Source: an uncultured Collinsella sp. (GTDB lineage: Bacteria; Actinomycetota; Coriobacteriia; Coriobacteriales; Coriobacteriaceae). From it: DNA of 54,361 bases. Positions 26,688-35,662 of the stretch are shown piece by piece (positions within the stretch are counted from its first letter, which is position 1; every line of letters starts with the position of its first letter). The stretch covers positions 1-54,361 of the forward strand of contig UQDE01000010.1 of NCBI GenBank assembly GCA_900539735.1, given 5' to 3'. The translations under genes and the position numbers were made by a program. The notes below the pieces were generated by a model. That model saw only the letters and a program-made list of their open reading frames with translations, did no database searches and had not been told where the DNA came from.

Positions 26688-29485
26688 AAAGCGTCGGCGC
26701 AGCGCTTGCAAATATGCGCGTGGCCGTTGTACTTGCCGACGGTGGTGCGGTAGTTCCAGCAACGGTCGCAGCACTCGCCCTCGGCAGCCTCGATAGCAAC
26801 GGAGAGCTCCTCGCCCTGGGTCAGCTCAACATCGGAGACGATGTAGAACTCGGCCAGGTCGACAGCCTTGTCGCCGGTCAGCAGCGCGTACATCTCGGCG
26901 GGAACGACCGCCTTGACGCGAACCTGCTGGCTCTTGGTGAAGGTGCCGGCAGAGCGGGCATCCTCAAGGGCCTTGGTCACGGCGCTACGGAGTTCGAGCG
27001 AAGCCTCGAGCACACCCTCAAACTCATTGGCCTCGTCGACCGTGATGGGCGACTTGTACCAATCGAGCAGCGCGGCGTACTTCTGGTGGTCGACGCAGCC
27101 GGCGGGCGCATATGCCATGGCCTCGTCGACCGTGTAGGACAGGATCGGCTGCAGGTCGCGCATGAGCATCGAGAAGAGCTCGGCGAGCACGGTCTGAGCG
27201 CTGCGGCGCTCGAGCGAGCCGGGCTTCTCGCAGTACAGACGATCCTTCAGGGCGTCGAGGTACACGTTGGAGAGCTCGGTAACCACAAAGTCGTAAAGCG
27301 CACGGTAGGCGCGCGGGAACTCGTAGCAGGAGTAAGCGTCGTCGACCTCGGCCTGGACCTGGGTCAGGCGGGCAACCATGAGCTTGTCGAGCGGCAGCAG
27401 GTCGGCAAAGGCGACACCGTCGGTCTCGGGCTCAAACTGACCCTCGAGCTCGGAGAGCAGGAAGCGCAGCGTGTTGCGGAAACGGCGGTAGGCATCGGAC
27501 GTACGAGCGAGAATCTCGTGGTCGATGGAAACGTCGGAGCTGGTGTCGACCGAGGCGACCCACAGGCGGATGATGTCGGCGCCCATCTCGTCGCAGACCT
27601 TGTTGGGGTCGATGACGTTGCCGAGCGACTTGGACATCTTGCGGCCCTGACCGTCGAGCGTGAAGCCCTGCGAGACGACTGCCTTGTACGGAGCATGGCC
27701 GTTGGCGCCCACAGAGGTGAGCAGCGAGCTCTGGAACCAACCGCGGTGCTGGTCGGAGCCTTCGAGATACACGTCAGCCGGGTACTCAAGCTCGGGGCGA
27801 TACTCGCAGACGGCCTTCCAGGAGACGCCGGAATCCCACCACACGTCGAGGATGTCCTTATCGGCCTTGAGGTGATGGCCGCCGCACTTGGGGCAGACGC
27901 AGGCCTCACCCAGGTAGCTCTCGGGAGCGTCGGTGAACCAGGCGTCGGAGCCCTTCTCGTGGAAGAGCTTGATGACGGCGTCGAGCGTGGCATCATTCAT
28001 GACCTTCTCGCCGCAGTCGGCGCAGGTGTAGCTGGGGATAGGCACGCCCCAGTTGCGCTGACGGCTGATGCACCAGTCGGGACGCTGCTCGACCATGGCA
28101 CCGATGCGGTTGGCCGCGTGGGCCGGATACCACTTGACGTTCTCGCGGACCTCTTTGCCAGCCTGCTCGCGCAAACCGGTCTTGTCCATCGAGACAAACC
28201 ACTGGTCAGTAGCACGGAAGAGCACCGGGTGCTTGCAGCGCCAGCAGTGCGGATAGCTGTGCGTGATCTTCTTCTCGAGAACCAGGGTGCCGCGCTCGCG
28301 CAGGAACTCGATGATATGCGGGTTGGCCTCATCGGTATCCATACCGCTGAAGGGACCACCGGTGCCAAACTCCTCACCGGTGTAGAACTTGCCGTCGTCA
28401 TCGACCGGCATGCAGATGTCGGTGATGCCCTCCTTGAGGCAGGCGAAGTAGTCGTCGACGCCATGGCCGGGCGAGTTGTGGACGATACCGGTACCGTCGT
28501 CGACACCGACGTAATCGGCCAGCAGCGCCACGCCCTCAACACCGTCAAAGATCGGCTGCTTGTAGTGGATGTGGTGGAAGGTCTCAGCGGGAACCACATA
28601 GGGCTTACCGTCGACCATAACCGGGGTGTACTCCCAGCCAAACTCCTCGCAGCATTTGGGAGCCAGGTCCTCGAGCATGACCTCGGCGCGGCCGTCGTGC
28701 TCAACGGCAACATAGGCGGCGCCGGGCTTAAGGGAAACGGCCTGGTCGGAGGGGATGGTCCACGGGGTGGTCGTCCAGATGATGAAGTCAACCGGGCCGT
28801 CGAAGTTCTCGAGGCCGGCGGGCTTGGAAGTCATCTCGAAGCGCACGAAGATGGAGGGGCTCGTCTCGTCGGAGTACTCGATCTCTGCCTCGGCCAGCGC
28901 GGTGTGGCAGTGCTTGCACCAGTGAACCGGTTTGTGGCCGCGATAGATCATGCCCTTATCGAACATGGCCTTGAAGACCTCAATGTCGGCGGCGTCATGC
29001 TGGTGATAAAGCGTCAGATAGGGGTTATCCCAGTCGCCGAGCACGCCCAGACGACGGAAACCGGCCTTCTGCAGCTCAATGTTCTCGACAGCGAACTCGT
29101 TGCAGAGCTCACGAATCTTGGCCGTGGGGGTCTGGTTGAACTTCTCGGTGCCGAGCTTCTCCTCGACCTTGTGCTCGATCGGCTGACCATGGCAGTCCCA
29201 ACCGGGGACATAGGGAACCTCATAGCCCTGCATCATCCAGTAGCGGTTGATCATGTCCTTGGAGATCTTGTTCATGGCGTGGCCGATGTGGATCGGGCCG
29301 TTGGCGTACGGAGGACCGTCGTGCAGCACGAACTTCTTGTGACCCTCGTTCTTCTTCAGAACCTGCTCGTAGACCTTGTTGTCCTGCCAGTCCTTGAGTC
29401 GCTTGGGCTCGGACTTGGAAAGACCGGCACGCATGGGAAAACCGGTCTTGGGCAGATTCATCGTCTGCTTGTACTCGTTTGCCAC
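26684..29485 (-). CDS. ileS: Isoleucyl-tRNA synthetase
   Basis: Charges tRNA-Ile and edits misactivated valine. The 933-residue form has class I signatures HIGHAMNK and KMSKSLGN, the CP1 editing insertion (TTTPWTIPSDQAV), and the C-terminal zinc-binding CCDRCWNYRTTVGKYNG...CKRC. Start is the GTG at 29485 with AAAGGGG 5 nt upstream; further in-frame codons to 29530 are unconserved. An upstream T-box with an Ile specifier (29529-29822) indicates control by uncharged tRNA-Ile. Confidence 0.95.
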   Translation of the reverse strand: MANEYKQTMNLPKTGFPMRAGLSKSEPKRLKDWQDNKVYEQVLKKNEGHKKFVLHDGPPYANGPIHIGHAMNKISKDMINRYWMMQGYEVPYVPGWDCHGQPIEHKVEEKLGTEKFNQTPTAKIRELCNEFAVENIELQKAGFRRLGVLGDWDNPYLTLYHQHDAADIEVFKAMFDKGMIYRGHKPVHWCKHCHTALAEAEIEYSDETSPSIFVRFEMTSKPAGLENFDGPVDFIIWTTTPWTIPSDQAVSLKPGAAYVAVEHDGRAEVMLEDLAPKCCEEFGWEYTPVMVDGKPYVVPAETFHHIHYKQPIFDGVEGVALLADYVGVDDGTGIVHNSPGHGVDDYFACLKEGITDICMPVDDDGKFYTGEEFGTGGPFSGMDTDEANPHIIEFLRERGTLVLEKKITHSYPHCWRCKHPVLFRATDQWFVSMDKTGLREQAGKEVRENVKWYPAHAANRIGAMVEQRPDWCISRQRNWGVPIPSYTCADCGEKVMNDATLDAVIKLFHEKGSDAWFTDAPESYLGEACVCPKCGGHHLKADKDILDVWWDSGVSWKAVCEYRPELEYPADVYLEGSDQHRGWFQSSLLTSVGANGHAPYKAVVSQGFTLDGQGRKMSKSLGNVIDPNKVCDEMGADIIRLWVASVDTSSDVSIDHEILARTSDAYRRFRNTLRFLLSELEGQFEPETDGVAFADLLPLDKLMVARLTQVQAEVDDAYSCYEFPRAYRALYDFVVTELSNVYLDALKDRLYCEKPGSLERRSAQTVLAELFSMLMRDLQPILSYTVDEAMAYAPAGCVDHQKYAALLDWYKSPITVDEANEFEGVLEASLELRSAVTKALEDARSAGTFTKSQQVRVKAVVPAEMYALLTGDKAVDLAEFYIVSDVELTQGEELSVAIEAAEGECCDRCWNYRTTVGKYNGHAHICKRCADAL

Positions 29486-29528
29486 GGTACCCCTTTCATG
29501 TCGTGGGCGCGCACGCCCTCTGGGCACC

Positions 29529-29822
29529 AAAAAAAGCGCCCGTCCCTACAAGCTGGGACGAAGCGCCACAAAACGGGCTGTGCGCCCGCAAAAGCTCTTC
29601 GCTTAACCACCCAGCTTAGATGCCCTCGCCCGCTTCTAGCGCGCTCGCATCCGTTACTCGGCTGGCCTGTATCGACGACCATCTCGGCGATATCTACTAA
29701 GACGTGCCTGTAAGGCACGTCCGTTGGGACCGCAGCTCCGGGGTGATTTTCATCGGTCGCATGCACGGGTTCTCAGCGCTCCCCGCTCTCTGTAGCATGC
29801 GGATGGCCGACTACTCGTCCCC
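29529..29822 (-). promoter_or_regulatory. T-box riboswitch upstream of ileS, AUC specifier
   Basis: Stem I base GGGAC/GTCCC (29821-29817 with 29730-29726) encloses a distal part with CAGAGAGC...GCTGAGAACC, as in known T-boxes. The specifier loop GAAAATCACC carries AUC (Ile) at 29747-29745. A hairpin at 29721-29701 follows. The antiterminator pairs GCTGGG (29615-29610) with CCCAGC (29557-29552). It has a 7-nt bulge starting UGGU (29609-29603), complementary to the tRNA end ACCA, and a second helix GCGAAG/CUUCGU. The competing terminator is at 29566-29536 with a T run at 29535-29529. The remaining bases, 29823-29971, hold the divergent ileS and alcohol-dehydrogenase promoters. Confidence 0.9.
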
Positions 29823-29971
29823 ATCAACGCTTATGCGGAGTATGCTAGCACGTTCCTCGCCGGCGAAAAACCCTCAACACTGGTTTTATACGTTCGAAAT
29901 TTCTCGATATTACAGCCCTTCTCTAGGAGCAAAATACCTGAAAGCACTCTAACAAACGAAAGAAGGCACCT

Positions 29972-31054
29972 ATGCGCACGATTGGAATGAGCGACTATAC
30001 CGTCGGCGAGGATTGCTTTGACGAGCTGCCCGGCGCGCTGGCCGAATACGGAGCGACCAAGGTCGCCATCATTGGCGGCAAGCGAGCACTAGCCGCAGCC
30101 CTTCCCGGTATCGAAGCCGCGCTGGCAGGCACCGGCGTCGAGGTTCTGGAGACGCGCGTCTACGGCACCAACAGCACGCGGGCCAATATCGCCAAGGTCG
30201 TAAACTCCCCTGCCTGCCAGGAAGCCGACGTGCTTATCGCATGCGGCGGCGGCAAGGCGCTCGACACCGTCAAGACCGCAGCCATCGAGCTCAAGAAGAT
30301 CGTCTTTACGGTGCCGACGATTTGCTCTAACTGTTCCGCCGCGACCGCCATTGCCGTTGTCTACAACGACGATGGCTCGCTCGAGGGCTATTCGTACCCC
30401 AACCGACCGGCGCACATCTTCATCAATCCCAAGATCATCGCCGAGGCTCCGGCAGAGTACTTTTGGGCCGGCGTGGGCGACGCCCTGTCCAAGCAGCCCG
30501 AGGTCGAGTACGCCACGAGCGCAGGCAACCTGGAGCACACAGCAGGCCTTGGCCTGGCAATCGCCCACACCTGCTCCGAGCCGCTGTTCACCTATGGCGT
30601 TCAGGGTCTTGAGGACGTGCGCCAGGACCTGTCGAGTAAGGCCGTCAAGCAGATCGCGCTCGACATCGTGGTCAACACGGGCTATGTCTCGAACCTGACC
30701 AACCAGAACGATTACTACTACAACTCGAGCGTGGCGCACGCGTTCTACAACGCCACCTGCAGCATTCCGCGTGAGGGCACCTACCTGCACGGCGAAGTCG
30801 TAAGCCTGGGCGTGCTGGTGTTGTTCGCCTACACGGGCGACACCGAGAACCTTGAGCGCTACGCTGCCTTTAACAAGCAGATGGGGCTGCCCGTGACGCT
30901 TGAGCAGGTCGGGCTTTCCGAGGCCGACATCCCTGCCCTATGCGAGCACGCGCATGCCACCAACGAATGGAAGCAGGGAAACCCCGAACCTTTCACCGAC
31001 GAAAAGTTCGCCGCCGCCATCAAGGCCTCCAACGCCTACGGCCACACGCTCTAG
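29972..31054 (+). CDS. Iron-containing alcohol dehydrogenase, GldA-like
   Basis: A 360-residue member of the dehydroquinate synthase/glycerol dehydrogenase superfamily. It has the nucleotide-binding IACGGGKALDTVK and metal-ligand positions in AGVGDALSK (Asp), VAHAFYNA (His) and LHGEVVSLG (His). All look intact, so it is probably an NAD-dependent polyol or alcohol dehydrogenase. The substrate is unknown. A GAAGG site lies upstream of the ATG. It is the only plus-strand gene in this region besides cobO. Confidence 0.85.
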   Translation: MRTIGMSDYTVGEDCFDELPGALAEYGATKVAIIGGKRALAAALPGIEAALAGTGVEVLETRVYGTNSTRANIAKVVNSPACQEADVLIACGGGKALDTVKTAAIELKKIVFTVPTICSNCSAATAIAVVYNDDGSLEGYSYPNRPAHIFINPKIIAEAPAEYFWAGVGDALSKQPEVEYATSAGNLEHTAGLGLAIAHTCSEPLFTYGVQGLEDVRQDLSSKAVKQIALDIVVNTGYVSNLTNQNDYYYNSSVAHAFYNATCSIPREGTYLHGEVVSLGVLVLFAYTGDTENLERYAAFNKQMGLPVTLEQVGLSEADIPALCEHAHATNEWKQGNPEPFTDEKFAAAIKASNAYGHTL

Positions 31055-31063
31055 GCCAAGCCC

Positions 31064-31104
31064 AAAACCACCACAAAGGGGACAGGCACCTTTGTGGTGG
31101 TTTT
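31064..31104 (+). terminator. Hairpin terminator and palindrome family member d
   Basis: Perfect 16-bp arms AAAACCACCACAAAGG (31064-31079) and CCTTTGTGGTGGTTTT (31089-31104) with loop GGACAGGCA. A six-T run follows on the plus strand. It separates the convergent dehydrogenase and DUF523 genes. Confidence 0.88.
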
Positions 31105-31560
31105 TTATTGCTCAAGTAATTTGGGGTCGAACTCGCTAGCCGGAATGACGCGGTAGCCGTGACGCAGCAACAGATCGACGAAAACGCCGTTGCCCGCGGT
31201 GAGTGTACCGCTAAAGGTGCCGTCGTAGATGCGACCCGCGCCGCACGAGGGGCTGCGGTCCTGCAAGATGCACGCAGCAATCTCGGAAGGGCCGCCCGCC
31301 TGCTCGCACATGTCGAGCGCACGTTGAGCGCCCAGGCGAAACTCTCGATCGACCGAGACGCCCTCGCAGGTACGGACCTCGCCGTTCACAATCTCGGACG
31401 GCTTGCGCGGCGTGGACAGCCCGCCAAAGACCTCGGGGCACACCAAGAGGACCTCGGTCCCCGTACGCTCGCAGGCCTCGACCAGGTCGCGACGGTAATT
31501 ATCGAGTCCGTTGTACTTGCAGCTCTCTCCCAACAAGCAGGCGCTCACCACGATCTTCAT
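31105..31560 (-). CDS. DUF523 domain protein
   Basis: A 151-residue protein of DUF523. It shows the typical start VVSACLLGESCKYNG, CPEVFGGLSTPRKPSEI, and a cysteine in LQDRSPSCGAG. The conserved cysteines suggest metal or redox function, but none is established. Start ATG at 31560 has GGGAGGG upstream. Confidence 0.85.
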   Translation of the reverse strand: MKIVVSACLLGESCKYNGLDNYRRDLVEACERTGTEVLLVCPEVFGGLSTPRKPSEIVNGEVRTCEGVSVDREFRLGAQRALDMCEQAGGPSEIAACILQDRSPSCGAGRIYDGTFSGTLTAGNGVFVDLLLRHGYRVIPASEFDPKLLEQ

Positions 31561-31635
31561 ACATATCCCTCCCATACAAAACGCCCCATTTGAGATAGAA
31601 ACTCAAATGGGGCGATTGGCACTGCGCAACGAGCC

Positions 31636-33540
31636 TTACTGTTGCTTTGGCATCAGCGGATTCTCACGCGTGAGGAGATTCATGAACTCCTCGCCCGTGA
31701 TCGTCTCCTTCTTGTACAGATAACGAGCCAGCTCGTGAAGCTTAAACTTGTTCTCCTTCAGGATCTGCAGGGCGCGATCGTGCGCATCCTCGATCAACTT
31801 GGCGACAATTGCGTCCACGCGCTCGGCCGTACCGGGAGCGCAGGTGAGCGACGTGTCCTGGTTGAGATACGCATTCTGGACGGTACCGAGCGCCATCATG
31901 CCAAACTCATCGGACATACCAAAGCGCGTCACCATGTTACGGGCGAGCTTGGTGGCCTGCTCGATATCGTTGGCGGCGCCGGTCGTCATCTCGCCAAAGA
32001 TGAGCTCCTCGGCTGCACGGCCACCGCAATAGACGGCGAGCTTGTCCAGGACCTCCTGGCGCGTGGTCAGGAAGCGCTCATCCTCCTCGACCTGCATGGT
32101 GTAGCCCAGAGCACCGCTTGTGCGCGGCACGATGGTGATCTTGGTGACCGGCGCGGAGCCCTTCTGGCGAGCGGCAACGATGGCATGGCCGATCTCGTGG
32201 TAAGAAACGACCTGCTTCTCGTGGTCGGACAGCACCGTGGACTTACGCTGCTGGCCGGCGATGACGACCTCCACCGACTCCTCAAAGTCGTCCTGGGTGG
32301 CGCGCTTGCGGCCCTCACGGACCGCGCGCAGGGCGCCCTCGTTAATGATGTTGGCCAGGTCGGCGCCCGAGGCACCGGGCGTGGCGCGGGCAATCGCGGT
32401 CAGGTCGATCGGCGGCTGCGTCTTCACGCTCTTGGCATGCAGCTCGAGGATGTTCTTGCGGCCGGTCAGGTCGGGCAGCTCAACGGGGATGCGACGGTCA
32501 AAACGACCGGGGCGCAGCAGGGCCGGGTCAAGGCTGTCAGGGCGGTTGGTAGCAGCAAGAACGACGATACCCTTGTGGTTATCGAAGCCGTCCATCTCGG
32601 TCAGCAGCTGGTTGAGCGTCTGCTCGCGCTCGTCGTTGCCACTAAAGCCGCCGCCATCGCGCTTCTTGCCGATGGTATCGATCTCATCGATAAAGACGAT
32701 ACACGGGGCCTTTTCCTTGGCCTGCTTAAACAGGTCACGAACCTTGGCGGCACCGCGGCCGACGAACATCTCGACGAACTCAGAACCCGAAATGCTAAAG
32801 AACGGCACGCCCGCCTCGCCGGCAACAGCCTTGGCAAGCAGGGTCTTACCAGTACCCGGAGGACCGACAAGGAGAGCACCGCGCGGAAGCTTGGCGCCGA
32901 TCTCCTCGTAGCGCTGCGGATTCTCCAGAAAGTCGACGACCTCCTTGAGGGACTCCTTGGCCTCTTCCTGGCCGGCGACGTCCTTAAAGGTCACGCCAAC
33001 ATCCTTGGAGGCAATCACGCGAGCGCCGGACTTGCCCAGTCCGCCGCCGCCAAAGCCGCCGCCAAAGTTCATCGACGGGCCGTCATCGCCCATAGCCTTC
33101 TTCATGCGGCGGTTGAGCCACCAACCGATGAGGAAGAAAATCGCCATGGGAAGAATGAGTGTGAGCAGGTAGTAGGTCATCAGACCCGAGTTTTTATCGG
33201 GAACGACCGACTCCAGGGACGCACCGGATTCAAGCACACGATCGGTAAAGCCCGCGTCATTCGGCACACCGGTCGTCTTGTAGGCGATGTTCTCGTCCTC
33301 ACCCTTCTTGGTGTAATAAATGGTGTAATCGTCGGTATTGTACTCGACCTTGTCGACACTCTTCTTATCCAGCGCTTTGACAAACGTCGAGTAATCGGTC
33401 TTCGTAATCTGCTGCGTGTGACCGATGTTGGGGAACAGAACGGTCGAGAGCACGAGGTAGACGACGAAGGCGATGAGCACGTAGAGGATCATATTCCGTC
33501 TACGTTTGTTGTCATCCATCTCCATCTGCTTGAACTCCAT
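31636..33540 (-). CDS. ftsH: ATP-dependent zinc metalloprotease FtsH
   Basis: A membrane-anchored AAA+ protease that degrades misassembled membrane proteins and regulators. The 634 residues have two transmembrane spans (ILYVLIAFVVYLVLST and LLTLILPMAIFFLIGWW), Walker A GPPGTGKTLLAK, Walker B IVFIDEIDTIG, the second region of homology (RPGRFDR), and the zinc site HEIGH with third ligand Asp in ANDIEQAT. HEIGH in place of the common HEAGH keeps both His and Glu. Start could also be the ATG at 33525, which has GGAG 9 nt upstream. Confidence 0.95.
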   Translation of the reverse strand: MEFKQMEMDDNKRRRNMILYVLIAFVVYLVLSTVLFPNIGHTQQITKTDYSTFVKALDKKSVDKVEYNTDDYTIYYTKKGEDENIAYKTTGVPNDAGFTDRVLESGASLESVVPDKNSGLMTYYLLTLILPMAIFFLIGWWLNRRMKKAMGDDGPSMNFGGGFGGGGLGKSGARVIASKDVGVTFKDVAGQEEAKESLKEVVDFLENPQRYEEIGAKLPRGALLVGPPGTGKTLLAKAVAGEAGVPFFSISGSEFVEMFVGRGAAKVRDLFKQAKEKAPCIVFIDEIDTIGKKRDGGGFSGNDEREQTLNQLLTEMDGFDNHKGIVVLAATNRPDSLDPALLRPGRFDRRIPVELPDLTGRKNILELHAKSVKTQPPIDLTAIARATPGASGADLANIINEGALRAVREGRKRATQDDFEESVEVVIAGQQRKSTVLSDHEKQVVSYHEIGHAIVAARQKGSAPVTKITIVPRTSGALGYTMQVEEDERFLTTRQEVLDKLAVYCGGRAAEELIFGEMTTGAANDIEQATKLARNMVTRFGMSDEFGMMALGTVQNAYLNQDTSLTCAPGTAERVDAIVAKLIEDAHDRALQILKENKFKLHELARYLYKKETITGEEFMNLLTRENPLMPKQQ

Positions 33541-33617
33541 CTACTGGGGTTGATAATGCTATCTAGAATACCCAACCCGGACGGCGATAAACCGACGCCG
33601 GGCACGAAAGGACAGAG

Positions 33618-34103
33618 ATGGCATCACTGGAAGTCGGCAAGGTTCAGATCTATACGGGCGACGGCAAGGGCAAAACCACGGCTGCGCTGGGATTGGCGAT
33701 GCGCGCCACAGGTTATGGGCTCGACGTACTCATGCTGCAGTTTGCCAAGAAGCTGCACTGCGCCGAGCATGATGCGGCGCCACGCCTGGGGCTGCGAATT
33801 GTACAGGCCGACCGTGACACGCCCGAGGCTTGCGCCGCGCAGATCATGGAGCTCGCACGCGAGCAGATATCACAGGTCGACGTTCTGATTTTGGACGAAC
33901 TCGGCGAGGCCATGCGACGGGGCTTTGTGACGCGCGAGGATGTCGAATCGTTGATCGCGATAAAGCCCGCCACCACGGAGCTCGTGCTCACCGGCCGAGG
34001 CCTGCTGCCACTGGCCGACCTTGCAGACCTAGTAACCGAAATGCGCCCCGTCAAACACTACTTCGACGAAGGCCTCCTAGCCCGCCAAGGCATCGAATAC
34101 TAA
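33618..34103 (+). CDS. cobO: Cob(I)yrinic acid a,c-diamide adenosyltransferase
   Basis: Adds the 5'-deoxyadenosyl group to cob(I)alamin or a precursor. The 161 residues carry the P-loop YTGDGKGKTTAALG and LILDELGEAMRRG. This is the CobO/CobA (BtuR) family. No other cobalamin biosynthesis gene is in the window, so it may serve salvage. Its AAAGGA site lies 7 nt upstream. Confidence 0.92.
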   Translation: MASLEVGKVQIYTGDGKGKTTAALGLAMRATGYGLDVLMLQFAKKLHCAEHDAAPRLGLRIVQADRDTPEACAAQIMELAREQISQVDVLILDELGEAMRRGFVTREDVESLIAIKPATTELVLTGRGLLPLADLADLVTEMRPVKHYFDEGLLARQGIEY

Positions 34104-34104
34104 T

Positions 34105-34187
34105 TGATCCGAAGGGGACGGAGGAAAACGGATCATCGACATCACGACGGAGAGAAATAATCCGTTTCCCTCGTCCCCTACGGATCA
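34105..34187. repeat. Two-level palindrome at a convergent junction (family member e)
   Basis: The arms 34105-34135 and 34158-34187 are imperfect inverted copies, TGATCCG(A/T)AGGGGACG... reading inward. Each arm is itself bounded by TGATCCG and CGGAT(C/T)A, so each can form its own small stem. It fills the gap between the convergent cobO and MATE stops. Confidence 0.75.
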
Positions 34188-35537
34188 TTAGGCGGTGGCG
34201 CGGCCGAGCCAGTTGCCGCTGTGGTGGTAGATGGTAAACATCGTGGCCGTGATGAGCCAGGTTACGGGGTAGACCAGCAGCAGGTGCTCAAGCGACGGAT
34301 CGAACGGCATAATCGCAAACACCCAGATCACCCTGAGCACGACGGTGCCAAAAATCGTGAGCAGCATGGGCTGCAAGCTCACGCCGGCGCCGCGGATGGA
34401 ACCCGAGGCGTTCTCGATAATCGAGAAAATCGCATAGAACGGCGCAATGAAATGGAGGATGGTCGTGGTGTACGCCGAAATCGAAGCATCGTCGACAAAC
34501 AGGCGCGACAACGGACCCGAGAACACCAGCAGCACGGCAGACAGGCCACCAATGAGCATAAACGACAGCACGAGCGACGTATGGTAGCCCTTTCGCATGC
34601 GCTCGTAGTTGCGCGCGCCAAAGTTCTGTGCCGAGAACGTGGTAATCGACACGCCAAGCGCCTCGGTAACCATCCAGACAATGCCATCCAGGCGGCCCGA
34701 AAGACCCCAAGCCGTGGTGACATCGGCACCAAACGAGTTGACCGACACCTGAATCAAAACGTTGGAAATCGAATACGCAGCAGACTGAAAGCCAAGCGGC
34801 AGACCACACGAAATCATGCTCTTACAAATACCAGGATCAATGCCGAGTTTGGACAGTGAAAGCCGCCACGCACCCGGTGCGTGCATCATACGAATCACGA
34901 TCATCGTGGCATTGGAGCAAATGGTCAGCGCCACCGCGATGCCGCAGCCCAGAGCCTCCATATGAAGTACGGCAACGAAGATGACATCCAGCACCGCATT
35001 AACAAGGCAGCCGGAAGCGATGATCACAGCGGGCCCGCGCGTGTCGCCCACGGCGCGCAGCAATGCCGTTCCCATATTGAGCAGCAGCGCCGCAACCATG
35101 GCGGCAAAATAGCAACGGGCATAGGCCACGCCCTCGGCCAATAGTTCATGCGGCGTATTCATAAGCACCAGCATGGGCTCAACGAACACTATGCCAAGAA
35201 TCGAGAAAACGATTCCGCCCACCAGCGCGAGCGTCATGGCCGTATGGACCGATCGGCTCAGGCGCTCGTCATCGTGCTGGCCAAAAAACTGGCCCGTAAT
35301 GACCGCGCAGCCGGCACCGACGCCAACGCAAAAGCCAATGCAGAGCTCGGTGAGCACCATCGTGGCCTGAATGCCACCCAGCGCGAGCTTGCCGCCAAAC
35401 TGACCGACGATATAGGTACCGATAAGCGTGTATGCCTGCTGAAAGAACGAACTAAAGAAGATGGGAACGCACAGCGACAGCAGCTGCTGCCAAATGACAC
35501 CCTGCGTTACATCGATAGCCGTAGATTTCTTAGCCAC
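34188..35537 (-). CDS. MATE family efflux transporter
   Basis: A 449-residue membrane protein with twelve predicted spans, of the NorM/DinF-like MATE superfamily that exports drugs or metabolites against sodium or proton gradients. Typical segments are QLLSLCVPIFFSSFFQQAYTLIGTYIVGQFGG and GAGCAVITGQFFGQHD. The GTG at 35537 was chosen because GGAGGG lies just upstream; the frame reaching 35570 adds a charged unconserved stretch. Substrate unknown. Confidence 0.88.
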   Translation of the reverse strand: MAKKSTAIDVTQGVIWQQLLSLCVPIFFSSFFQQAYTLIGTYIVGQFGGKLALGGIQATMVLTELCIGFCVGVGAGCAVITGQFFGQHDDERLSRSVHTAMTLALVGGIVFSILGIVFVEPMLVLMNTPHELLAEGVAYARCYFAAMVAALLLNMGTALLRAVGDTRGPAVIIASGCLVNAVLDVIFVAVLHMEALGCGIAVALTICSNATMIVIRMMHAPGAWRLSLSKLGIDPGICKSMISCGLPLGFQSAAYSISNVLIQVSVNSFGADVTTAWGLSGRLDGIVWMVTEALGVSITTFSAQNFGARNYERMRKGYHTSLVLSFMLIGGLSAVLLVFSGPLSRLFVDDASISAYTTTILHFIAPFYAIFSIIENASGSIRGAGVSLQPMLLTIFGTVVLRVIWVFAIMPFDPSLEHLLLVYPVTWLITATMFTIYHHSGNWLGRATA

Positions 35538-35586
35538 ACGCCCTCCCCAAAAGCGTACGTCAACCGACAAAACAGTAACTAAAGAC

Positions 35587-35606
35587 CTAAGCTAATAGCA
35601 GCTTAG
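35587..35606 (-). terminator. Weak terminator candidate after the SpoU methyltransferase
   Basis: Perfect 7-bp arms CTAAGCT and AGCTTAG with a 6-nt loop. GTCTTTAGT follows on the minus strand, a poor T tract. It may instead be an operator for the MATE gene, whose start is 50 nt away. Confidence 0.4.
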
Positions 35607-35662
35607 CACCGACCGACGTCGACCGAAACACCCCGAATCAGAGCCAGGTGCGAAATATCTGC

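Noticed and set aside
26714..29713. A 999-residue open frame antisense to ileS
   Set aside because: It is a mirror frame caused by GC-rich third positions; ileS motifs are unmistakable on the other strand, and the frame also runs across the T-box.
31636..33540. Defective FtsH protease because of HEIGH instead of HEAGH
   Set aside because: HExxH and the third Asp ligand are intact; the middle residue does not bind zinc.
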